A stretch of 64,000 bases of DNA, taken from assembly GCA_012064385.1 (NCBI GenBank), contig QRDG01001867.1, forward strand, positions 62,001 through 126,000, given 5' to 3'. Within the stretch, counting starts at the first letter, position 1, and the number at the start of each line of letters is the position of its first letter. This DNA is from Puccinellia tenuiflora. Lineage: Eukaryota > Streptophyta > Magnoliopsida > Poales > Poaceae. Below, in pieces: positions 45,311-55,710 of this stretch. The position numbers and the translations under genes are program-made. The notes beneath the pieces are model-generated. The model saw only the letters and a program-made list of their open reading frames with translations, made no database searches and had not been told where the DNA came from.

Positions 45311-47935
45311 ATGGCCGACCAAGAGGAATCCGAAGCACCGGCCACTATAGGTTACGTCAAAAACGCTATCGGTGGTCTCGTATCAAAGGTTGACACCTTA
45401 GAGACAAGCATCACCGCTAATGTCAATGCTAACCTTGGTGATATGATGCGGAAGATGTTCAAGGAATATTTAGGGAAGACTCCTAGTGTTAGTCCCCCTC
45501 CCATTCCCATTGAAGGTGGCGGTAGTGATATCCTCACTAACCCCACTACGAGTGGAGAAGGAATCAAAGAGAGTGGTACTAACCCTAAGAGTCCTCCGGG
45601 CATCTTTGCTAAAGTTCCTCCGGGGGAAATCTACAATAACATTCACCCCATCATCTCTATGCCACACATAAACAACATGGGCCCCACCTAAAATTGATTC
45701 AATCAATTTTGCTAGATGGCAATTTAAATTATGTTCTCATTTGTCAAGCTCTTTCACTCACTTATGGCGAATTGTAGAAGAAGGATTTCATCCGGTGGAT
45801 CCCGACAATTTGACACCAAGGGAGGACATCAACTCTCAACTCAATGCCACCGCCCTTCACACAATTCAATCGGCGGCAACCGACGAGTATCTCCCTCACA
45901 TCCAAATGTGCAAGACCGCCAAAGATGCTTGGCAAAAGCTCGACAACCTCTTCTTGGGCAACAAAAGCATCCAACAATCCAAGTATGAAACCGCCTTGGA
46001 TCAAGCTGAAGAGTTCGTGATGCAAGATGATGAGTCACCGGAAGATCTATATCGAAGACTTACGGCCCTTGCCGTGACATTGACCGAGTACGGTGACAAG
46101 CAAGTGGATGATGCATGGATCAAGAGGAAGTTTCTCAAGGCCATCACCCCTTTCAAGAAATCTTTGGCCACCACCGGTCAAGAGCGGACTTTGCCTCCAT
46201 GGACTCCAACACCGTTCTAAATGAGTTCGTCTCCATTGGTATTATCAACAAGAATGTCGATCATGCTCATGCACATCAAAGAGCTCTTGCTCAAGCTCCA
46301 TCCACTCTTGCTTTGAAGTCAAGAGCCATTGCAAATGAAGAAGAAGATGATGATGAGTGTGATGAAGAAGAAGTGGACGATTACCGTGACCTTCATGAAG
46401 CAATATCACTTGCCGCGGACATATATTGGAAGAACCAAAAAAGTGGCAAGAGAAGGCCTCCCACAAAAGGAGATGAACTAAGAATAAACAAAGCCAAGGC
46501 ATGCTATAATTGTGGCAATGTCAATCACTTTATCGTGAGTTGCCCCTTTGAGAATAGAGAAGAGCATGGAGGGAGGCTCATCCGTAAGGACAAGTTCAAG
46601 TCATCCTCAAGCAAGAACTTAGTCAAGAAGAAGGTTCCTAATGCCTTTGCCGCCCAAGAGAGAAAGGTTGAAGGAGAATACATGTCCGGTGATGAAGACG
46701 AAGATGAAGTTGTAGGTGCGGCCCATGTTGCCATAGCTACCTCTTCCTCTTCACCGTCATCTCTTTTTAAATCTCCCAATGAGAATGCTCCTTCAATCCC
46801 CACGTGTCTCATGGCAAATGCCACTTCGGTAATGACCCCCTCTCCCAAATCCATTGCATCTACTTCTCCATCTTTGTTGGATTGCGTAGATAAAGTTGAC
46901 AATGAGTCACAAGTTACCAATGATTTAGATGCTTGGCTTGCAAAACTTAAAGGTGTAACCAAAGTTAATGTTGATGCTCTTATTGAACTACTAGATGAGA
47001 AAGAAGAAATAACTGACACCTTAGAAAGTCAAAGTGATGAATTTGTTAATGAAATTGCTAGTCTTTCTAAGGCTCTAGAGGAAGAGCAAACTCGTAGGAG
47101 TGCTCTTGAGGAAAAATATGCTAGTCTTGATGAAAATTATGGAATCGACATGGCTAGACTTAAGAAGGATAATGATCACTTCATTGCTCTTGCTAATGTT
47201 CTTAAAAAGTAAATGAGTGAGCTAGGGGTTGGCAATGCTAGACTTACCCAAGAGAATGAGAATCTCGAAAAAGAACTCAAAGCTCTTAAGGAGTCTCATA
47301 ATCAACTCCTAGGTCAACTTGTGAAAGAAAAAGCTTCTCCTTCTATCGATAATGTTGCTAGCCCTAACCCATATTGTGAGCATGCTAATCTAGTTGCGGA
47401 AAATGATAAACTAAAGGCTCAAATTGAGAAAGGGCTAGCCTCATGCATTAAAGGTGAGAATAATCTCAATGATCTCATAAATGGTCAAAAGGAGAACCTA
47501 GGTAAAGAGGGTCTTGGATTCAACTCCGAGTCCAAGGACAAGAAGAAGAAGAAGAACATGTCAACTCCCTCTTCTAAGCCTATTGTCTTTGTTAAAGAAG
47601 GAGAGTTGGCAAAGGGTAAGGAGGTCATCAACAAGGATGTGGATGTGGGGTCCTCCGGAACCATCCCACAACCCTTAAACGTGGATACCGTTGGAACCAT
47701 TGCTTCTAACTCCGGTACCATGAACAATAGTGGGTCTCACAATAACTTTGCCTGCAAATATAATCCTTCCTATGTTCTTATGAAAGCAAGAAATGGTCAT
47801 GTTTATGCTAAGTATGTCGGCACCTCCTTTGGTGATGACTATCATTGGGCTATTTGGGTGCCTAAGACCCTTGTGACTAACAAAAGAGGACCCATTAAAA
47901 ATTTGGACCTAAAACAAAGACTTAATCTATTGTAG
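45311..47935 (+). pseudogene. Sirevirus-like gag with CCHC knuckle and coiled coil
   Basis: The start is at 45311 (MADQEESEAP), 50 bp after the PBS. The capsid-like part runs to about 46200 in a second frame (FTHLWRIVEEGFHP, AKDAWQKLDNLF, EDLYRRLTALAVTLTEYG). A third frame carries a CCHC zinc knuckle at 46503-46543 (CYNCGNVNHFIVSC), an acidic and Ser-rich stretch, and a long heptad-rich coiled coil (about 46970-47450). Breaks: a frameshift near 45686 in a C run, another near 46185, and stops at 47210 and 47933. Gag packages the RNA; the extended coiled coil is a known Sirevirus trait. Confidence 0.85.
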
Positions 47936-47965
47936 GTAAATTCTTCCGAGACAACCAAATGGACG

Positions 47966-49600
47966 GTGGATAGTGGCGCCTCACTTCATATGACCGGAAG
48001 CAATGATTTGGTAGGAGGATTGGAACTTCCTCAGTCTCACGCTACTCATGTTCGTATTGGAGATGGATCTCTTCTTAAGGTATTGGGACGAGGCAAGGTG
48101 GTTGTCTCTAATGATACATCCATCAAGAACGTCCTCCTTGTTGAGTCCCTTGGCTTTAATTTACTCTCCGTTTACCAACTAGCTCTTCATGGTTTTTGTG
48201 TTTATTTTGATGATCTCTCCGTAATTGTTGTTTTGAAGAAGTCTCATAAATTAGCCTTTGTTGGACATGTCGAGAACGGCATGTATGTGGTTGACTTCTC
48301 GAAGGAAACCTCAAGTGTCGCGACTTGTCTAATGGCTAAAGTTGATGTGGGTTGGCTTTGGCACCGCCGACTAGCCCACACCAATATGAGAACTCTTTCC
48401 GAGCTTCAAAGAAGTGGTCATATTTTTGGACTAACCGATACTAAGTTTTCAAAAGATCGTGTGTGTAGCTCATGTGTTCTAGGAAAGCAACATGGAAGTC
48501 CACATCCCGCTAAGAACATCATCACTACCACGAAGATTCTCGAGCTCATTCACTTGGATCTTTTCGGTCCATTATCATATGATAGTCTTGGTGGGAAGAA
48601 GTATTGTTTGGTGATTGTGGAAGGTACACATGGGTTTATTTCTTCAAGAAGAAGAGCGAGACTCAACAAAAAGTAATTGACTTCATAAACATGGCTCAAC
48701 GTTAATATCAAGAGAAGATCATGGTGATTAGAAGTGACAATGGTACCGAGTTCAAGAACTACACCATGGAGGGTTTTCTTAGTGAAGAAGGGATTGCTCA
48801 TCAATATTCCACTCCTTACACCCCTCAACAAAATGGTGTTGCCGAGAGGAAGAACCGGACTCTTATGAATGCAGCTAGGACCATGATTGCGGAGTTCTCT
48901 TCTCCGTATAACTTTTGGGTCGAAGCCGTAGCCACCGCATGTCATGCCATCAACCGGTTGTATCTTCGCAAGATCATCAACAAGACTCCCTATGAAATTC
49001 TCCTCGGTAAGAAGCCAGATGTATCCTATTTCCGAGTCTTCAGGTGCAAGTGCTTCATCAAGAAGAAAGGTACTCGTGTATCTAAATTTGAAGCTAGATC
49101 TATTGAGGATATTTTTGTTGGCTATTACACGGTGTCACATGCCTATAGAGTCTACAACAAGTCCTCCGGACAAGTTGAAGAAGCTTGGGACATGCACTTT
49201 GATGAGGATAATGGCTCCCAAGGAGCACGTGTAGATCCTTTGATTGTAGGTGATGTAATTCCTCCAATTGCCATAAGAAGAATGGGTGTGGGAGAGATCC
49301 GCCCCGTTGAGGAACCCCTTGTGGCGGAAGGAGAAAACAATGCTCTACTCATGTGGAGCCATCACCAACTCGAAGCATCTTCATTGTGCCCCCGGAAGCC
49401 CATCAAGGTCAAATGCCAAGTCCTCAAGCTAGTGAGCAAGACCAAGGACAAGATCATCCCATTGTCATTGAAGACCCACCTAGTGGCTCCTCTTCACCAA
49501 ATGATGTCCAAGGCCAAGCTCAAGGTGACACGAAAGGTCAAGCTCGTCATGATGACCCTCAATCCCCCAATGTTGAAGGTGATGATCAAGCTATTTCACA
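47966..49600 (+). pseudogene. Copia protease and integrase region
   Basis: The aspartic protease motif DSGAS starts near 47969. The GAG-pre-integrase zinc finger follows (WHRRLAHTNM ... CSSCVLGKQHG, about 48358-48495). The integrase core lies at about 48540-48900, with LDLFGP, SDNGTEF and NGVAERKNRTL. A small deletion near 48620 shifts the frame inside the integrase, and an in-frame stop lies near 48703. The downstream part to about 49340 is open (FWVEAVATACHAINRLYLR). Confidence 0.85.
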
Positions 49601-51306
49601 AGAGTCATTAGATGAGATACGAGAAAGAAGAGCAAGGGAAAGAGATCGTCATCTCGAGCGTAATGAGCACACCTTGGACAAGATTCTTGGAGATGTTCGT
49701 GGCAAGGTCTCTACAAGAAGACAATTGGCAAACTTTAGCTCTCATCACGTCTTTGTCTCCGTCATCGAGCCCAAGAAGGTATTTGAAGCTCTTGAAGATC
49801 AAGATTGGCTTGAGGCCATGCATGATGAGCTCAACAACTTCGAGAGGAACAAGGTGTGGAAATTAGTGTCAAGACCCAAGGATTGCAAGAATGTCATTGG
49901 AACCAAGTGGGTATTCAAGAACAAGCAAGACGCAAACGGTATTGTGATCCGTAACAAGGCGAGGTTAGTGGCTCAAGGGTTTTCCCAAGTGGAAGGAATT
50001 GACTTCGGTGAAACCTTTGCTCCCATAGCTCGCCTAGAATCTATTTGTATCTTGCTTGCCTATGCTTCTCATCATAACTTTAAATTGCAACAAATGGATG
50101 TTAAAATTACTTTTCTTAATGGACCCATAAATGAGTTGGTTTATGTCAAGCAACCTCCGGGGTTTGAGGATCCCAACTTTCCCGATCATGTCTACAAACT
50201 AGAACAAGCTCTCTATGGGCTAAAACAAGCACCTCGTGCTTGGTATGAGCAACTTAGGGAGTTCCTAGTAGATTGTGGATTCCAAGTTGGAGTAATCGAC
50301 CCTACACTCTTTACCAAAAGGGTTGGAGGTGACTTGTTCATATGCCAACTTTATGTGGATGATATCATTTTTGGCTCTTCTAACACTCGATTCAATGATG
50401 AGTTTGCTAAGTTGATGTCAGACAAATTTGAGATGTCCATGATGGGGGAATTAGAGTTCTTTCTTGGTTTTGAGATCAAACAATTGAGAGAAGGCACTTT
50501 CATCAATCAAGCCAAGTACAACCGTGACATGCTCAAAAGGTTCAAGTTTGAAGATGCCAAAGGTTGCAAGTCTCCTATGTCTACGTCCACCGATCTACAT
50601 CCGGATCATCTTGGGAAGGATGTGGATCAAAAGGTATACCGTTCCATGATTGGCTCTTTGCTTTATCTTTGTGCATCTAGGCCGGATATTATGTTTAGCG
50701 TGGGCATGTGTGCAAGGTATCAATCCGCTCCTAGAGAGAGCCATTATATGGCAGTTAAGCGAATCTTTTGATATTTAGTTCATACCCCAAGCTTTGGTCT
50801 TTGGTTCCCCAAGGGTTCAAGCTTCTCTCTCACGGGGTACTCGGATGCGGATTATGCTGGGTGACAAGAAGGATAGGAAGTCAACTTCCGGGGCTTGCCA
50901 ATTTCTTGGTAGGTCTTTGGTGTGTTGGTCTTCCAAGAAGCAAAATTGTGTTGCCCTCTCGACCACCGAAGCCGAGTACATCTCCGCCGCAAGTTGTTGT
51001 GCTCAATTGCTTTGGATGAGGCAAACTTTGAAGGATTTCGGTATCACCTCTGACAAAGTGCCTCTTCTCTGTGACAACCAAGGTGCTATCAAGATCGCCC
51101 ACAACCCGGTGCAACATGCCAAGACGAAGCATATCGAGATTCGTCATCACTTCATCCGGGAGCATGTGGAGCGAGGCGACATCGAGCTTTTGTATGTTGG
51201 CACCAAGGATCAATTAGCCGACATCTTCACGAAGGTCCTTGATGTCCAAAGGTTTCTAGAGTTGAGGAATGAACTAAATGTCGTGGATTCGAGTAACTTT
51301 GAATGA
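49353..51306 (+). pseudogene. Copia reverse transcriptase and RNase H
   Basis: A 472-codon open frame (49353-50771) contains the copia RT: WVFKNKQDANGIV, RLVAQGFSQVEGIDFGETF, the LNGPI motif, LYGLKQAPRAWY and the catalytic YVDD at about 50352-50363. It then has the connection to RNase H (SMIGSLLYLCASRPD). A stop at 50769-50771 and a frameshift near 50860 interrupt it. RNase H continues in another frame (50794-51306) with STTEAEYISAASCCAQ, DNQGAIKIAHNPV, KHIEIRHHFIRE and TKDQLADIFTK. RT itself is the best preserved part of the element. Confidence 0.88.
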
Positions 51307-51365
51307 CCGTATCGCACATGCCCATGTTAGTCATTCTATCTAGTTTAGATGTAGGCATGGATATA

Positions 51366-51372
51366 GGGGGAG
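51366..51372 (+). other. Internal polypurine-tract-like motif
   Basis: GGGGGAG sits about 60 bp after the RNase H stop. The same heptamer recurs at 54032, 54252, 54320 and 54381. Confidence 0.5.
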
Positions 51373-51785
51373 TGTCGTTCAATTCATGAGCCAACACTCT
51401 CTCCATTATGCGCAAATAGACAAATCTTGCATTATAGTCACTTCGTGACAATTTGTGCTTCAAAGATGAGTTTTGAGTGAGAACCCAAGATATATCTTCG
51501 CGGTGTCTCACTCTACTTTACTCATACATGGTGGCTTCGGCCACCGACCTCCTCACATGAGGAGTTGCTTCTTTTGGATTTTCTTAGACCTATATGTGTC
51601 AATATGTGCGTCTCGTGGAAAAACACTCATAAGTTGGCCTTTTTGAGTTGCAACTTGCAATTATGAGTGTCGTACCACTCTATGACAGTTTGAGTTTTCT
51701 ATCCCATGCCAACACTTCGTTCCTACAAGCCATTCCCCTTCAAAATGCTCTAAAACACAAGATTCTGGCTGGCTGTGCAGAAGGT

Positions 51786-52020
51786 CAGCGGCACTACCGC
51801 CAGACCTGGCGGCACTACCGCCACGGTAGAACTGTCCTGACAGTTCCACAGTACGGTAGTACCGTCGGGGCCGGCAGTGTGCCCAGGCGCCAGCACTGCC
51901 GCCAAGTCTGGCGGTACTACCGCTACTTCGGGTTCGCAGCATGCGGGTTACCTCAGACTTGGTCGCAGTGCCAGGAGCGGCACTACCGCCGGGTCGGGCG
52001 GCAGTACCGCTCGTGCGGGT
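51786..52020 (+). repeat. Internal palindromic GC-rich cluster before the env-like gene
   Basis: Words such as GGCACTACCGCC, GGCAGTACCGCT and the pair GCCGGCAGTG...CACTGCCGCC recur here in both orientations. They closely resemble the array in the LTRs. The cluster ends about 200 bp before the first ATG of the env-like gene. Confidence 0.75.
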
Positions 52021-52215
52021 TTGGTGAGATCCCTTTTAGGGAACGCGTGGGGAAGGTTTTTTAGATCTCTTCTTCCCCACCGCGCCCAAGCTCTCTCTCT
52101 CCAAACTGCACCACCTCCTTCGTGCAGCCGCCGGATTGGAGCTCCTCCGGCCCCGGGACTCGTTCTCTGGTGCCCCCTCGAGCTCCTCCACCATCTCCTC
52201 CTCCGATCCCCTCCA

Positions 52216-53979
52216 ATGGACGACGGTATGGTTCTCCCTCTCTCTCCCATCTAGTTGATGGATGGGGATGCACTAGGAGTTCCTCTCTCTTTGTCCATGG
52301 TTATGTTGGGGTAGTGGTGGCTTCACCTTGGCTTGGACATATGGTTGCTAGATCTGTATAGAAACTATCCTAGGTTTTTCTCTCATGCATCTAGGGTTTC
52401 CGTTTCCATGTGAATCTCGCATCCATGTTTCCCTCTCAATGTGACTTGTGTTTGTGAGCATACTTATCTCCTTTCCCTCCCTATCCATTTCTTGTCACAG
52501 GTTCGGGTAGCTCTCATCTGAGAACTCACACCAAGACCGTGGGGCGCAAGAAACCTCGTTCCGTGGATGAGATTGAGGAAGAGTTAGAGGCTGAGTTTGA
52601 CCCCCCATGGGCCCCTTCTACAAGACGCAAGCAAATCCCGGCAAATGCAAAGAAGCTTCCCAATAAGTAAAAGACTGCTAGCACTATGCCCGATGCACTT
52701 TATGTTGAGAGGAGGAAGGAGAATCCCTATGTGGTTGAGAGGATGCACCTCATACCGTCTATTCGAGGCAATGATCCCCGTTTCCACACAGTTTTTCAAG
52801 CCCAATGCTATAGAGAGTTGTTGATGACTGAGCCGTCAGGTAATGTGGTGCCGCAACACTCCATCAATATGGGCCACATTGAAAGGAATCCGGAGTATTT
52901 CTCCGAAGCTATGAGTTTGGTTGATGAGTTGGGTATTCGTCCGCTTATGACTTTTCTCAGAATTTTGATGAAGCCCTTGTGTGACAGTTTCTTACCACGG
53001 TGCATTTTGCTAATGAGACCTCGCGGTATATTATTTGGATGACCGAAGTTGACTATGACTTGGGATAGAGTTGGGGAGCTATTTGGATTTGAGGATCATG
53101 GTCCGTCTTGTATGCCCCCCTAACTTTGATGATGAGTGCATTCGCATTCACTACAATGTGAAGTCAAAGGCAAAGGATGTTCTTGAGCCTCTCTATTCTT
53201 GGAAGACCTACATTTGTGGTTCCTCTAAAGGTCTACATCCCGCTTATGACATCTTGCACCGTATCTTTCGTGAAACCATCAATCCTAAAGTGGGCAACTT
53301 GGATGAGATTATGGGCTATCTTAAGGATCTTTTGCTTTCCGTGCATGAGAATAGGGGCAAATGAAAGAAGCTTGATGTTATGGACTATCTTTGGCATGAG
53401 ATGTGGGCCGTCATTGTGTGTAAGAGCTATGCTTGCTATGGCCCTTTCATTATGAGGATTATCTTGGCTGCTTGGGAGGAGAAGTTTCCCGATGTTGAAC
53501 TAAGTGACCCGGATGGTTGGGTACTTCACAAGGACAAGCGGCTTAGGATCAAGGATCACACCGAGCCTCCATCTCCTCCAAGACAAGGTCGTCGTGGAAA
53601 AGCAAAGGATAAGACAATTGTGGACGAATATGATGTTGGTCCCTCCCGCCCGCCCTCTAAGGGTGGATTTGCTTGGATGGCCCATGCTCTCAAGAAGATG
53701 TTCAAGCTCAACAAGTCTATTGAGAAATGTCAGTGGGAAGCTCATTATGATAAGGAACTCAAGCATCGCAAGGAATCTCAAGCGACCCTTCAACGTCGTC
53801 GTGATGTGGGAGAGGATGTGCCTGATGTGGAGGAACCTAGCATCACCACCTATGGCCATTGGCAAGCTCGAGATTCTGCAGGACAAGCTCTTCAGTGGTC
53901 CTCCAAAGACAAAGAACCGGAGATCTCCTCGCCCCGTCGTCCTCGCCCCCCAAGCAATGATGATCTCTCGGATGTTTGA
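52216..53979 (+). pseudogene. Env-like third gene of the Sirevirus-like element (decayed, spliced?)
   Basis: Between pol and the 3' LTR lie linked frames of unknown fold: 52503-53042 (with one in-frame stop at 52668-52670), 53071-53364 and 53380-53979. They resemble the extra gene of grass Sireviruses often called env-like, whose function is unproven. The frame at 52503 has no early ATG. A splice from a 10-nt exon (52216-52225, donor GTATGG) to an acceptor at 52500 (CTTGTCACAG) would supply one in frame, with an intron of 275 bp. The C-terminal part is basic and Pro/Ser-rich (PPSPPRQGRRGKAK). No signal peptide or convincing transmembrane segment was seen, so calling it an envelope rests on position only. 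Stops and frameshifts make this copy non-functional. Confidence 0.6.
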
Positions 53980-54375
53980 GCTGGGACGTTTTAGCATCGG
54001 TCTCTCTCCTTTTTGGTGTCTTGATGCCAAAGGGGGAGAGATATCTATTAGGTTGTTCGGGGTATTTGCCATGGGAGTCACAAGCTGTTTGTTCCTCTTT
54101 GTTGCATCTTTAAGCTTGTGAAACTTTCTTTTATCTTGTTGTGAACCTCGTTTATGCATGGTGTGAGACATGTGAACCCTTATCTGTTTAAGTACTTTCA
54201 TCCTTGCAAGCTATGTCTCTCTATTCTTTGTTGCACCATATGTTTGTTGCAGGGGGAGCTTCTTCTCATGGTGTTGTGCACTTGTTTGTTTCTAGCTTGT
54301 CTAGTAATGCACATGTTGAGGGGGAGTCTCTCCCTAATGGTTATCTTGCTAAATTATTATGTTGTCATCAACACC

Positions 54376-54389
54376 AAAAAGGGGGAGAT
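54376..54389 (+). other. Polypurine tract
   Basis: AAAAAGGGGGAGAT lies directly against the 3' LTR, the expected place for the plus-strand primer of reverse transcription. Confidence 0.85.
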
Positions 54390-55705
54390 TGAAAGTGCAT
54401 CTAGTCCCCTAATATGTTTTGGTATTAATGACAACATAATAATTTATTTATAATATCATTTTGTGAGTTTGTGCAGATTGGAAAAAGGGTGAAATCTTGT
54501 TTGGCGGCAGTACCGCAGTACCTGGGGCATGCGAGCCCCTCCTGGGGCTGGCGGTGCCGCTAGCAGTGCCGCCAGCACTGCCGCCCGGGAGGCTCTCTGT
54601 GAGCCTACAGCGGCAGTACCGCTGCTGGGCTTTTGAGAGCTCCCCTGGGGCTGGCAGTGCCGCCAGCACTACCGCCCGAGAGGCTCTCTGTGAGCCTACA
54701 GTGGCAGTACCGCCGCCTCCGGCGGCAGTACCGCTGTTGGGCTTTTGAGAGCTCCCCCGGGGCCAGCAGTGCCGCCAGCACTGCCGCCCGGGAAGCTCTC
54801 TATGGGCCTACAGCGGCAGTACCGCCGCCTCCGGGTGCAGTGCCGCTGCTGCGGGGTGGCCCCCCAGGCAGAAGGAGCCGTTGGTCAAAGTCTGAAGAGT
54901 GCAGCGGCACTACAGCCAGGAGCGGCGGTAGTATCGCTGCAGTGGAGCTGAACCCCTCCAACGGTTCACTTGAGGAGGAGACTATAAAAGGAGGGTTTCT
55001 CCCTCCTTTGCATTTAAGGCTCTAGCTCAAGTTTCTTCTCTCTCCTCCATTAATGAGCCCAAGCTAAAATTTCCTAGATCTCCCACTCCCTTGCCCCAAC
55101 TCTGTTGATCTTTTGAGGAGTAAAGTAGGAGACCTAGATCTAGCCTTCCACCGAAGGAATTTCGAATCCCCCCACTTGTTGTTTGTGGATATTGGATCTT
55201 GTGGGCTCTGATGGTTCTTGGGAACTCTAGGAGCAAGTGCGGGTTTCGGAGCTTCATAGTTTGTGAGGAGCTCCCGGACATTGTTGGGAGTCTCCAACTC
55301 ATTGTGGAGAGCCCCAACCTTGATATAAAGGTTTGGTTAATGCCTTCAAGTCGACCTCATAGTGGAAAGAGCTATTCCCTCACTGGAGTAGCACCCAGAG
55401 AATAGGGTGAGCACGGACGTGCTTGTAGGAGGGCCAAGGAGCCTTCACACCTCTCCAACGTAGATGTACTTCCCTTGGGAAGGAACTACGGGAATCATTC
55501 CCTCGTGTCCTCTTGCGGTGACTTCTATCCTTTACTTTCCGTTGCGCTTTTACTTGTTCCTCGTTTCCTATCACTTAGGGTTGTTCATCTAGTTGCACAT
55601 CTAGACAACTTGTTTTTACCTTGCTAAAAACCTAATGAAAAGAAAAAGAATTAAAATTGGTAGTCGCCTATTCACCCCCCCTCTAGTCGACCATACGTTC
55701 TTTCA
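54390..55705 (+). repeat. 3' LTR of the Sirevirus-like element
   Basis: Same start as the 5' LTR and the end CATACGTTCTTTCA; TATA box at 54983-54990. Its GC-rich array (about 54498-54930) also has three units, but the short and full-length units occur in a different order from the 5' LTR. Confidence 0.92.
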
Positions 55706-55710
55706 AGGTT

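Larger units (their letters stand above)
43956..55705 (+). mobile_element. Sirevirus-like Ty1/copia retrotransposon, 11.75 kb
   Basis: The element has two LTRs (43956-45259 and 54390-55705), TG...CA ends with TGAAAG/CTTTCA, and a perfect 5-bp target duplication AGGTT (43951-43955 and 55706-55710). The order is gag, protease, integrase, reverse transcriptase, RNase H (copia order), then a 3-kb region with an env-like gene. A long coiled-coil gag, an extra gene after pol and several GGGGGAG tract motifs before the 3' LTR point to the Sirevirus (SIRE/Maximus) lineage. By eye the last ~700 bp of the LTRs differ at about 30 sites (about 4%). At the usual grass LTR rate of 1.3e-8 per site per year this means an insertion somewhat over one million years ago. 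All main frames carry stops or frameshifts, so the copy is not autonomous. Confidence 0.9.
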
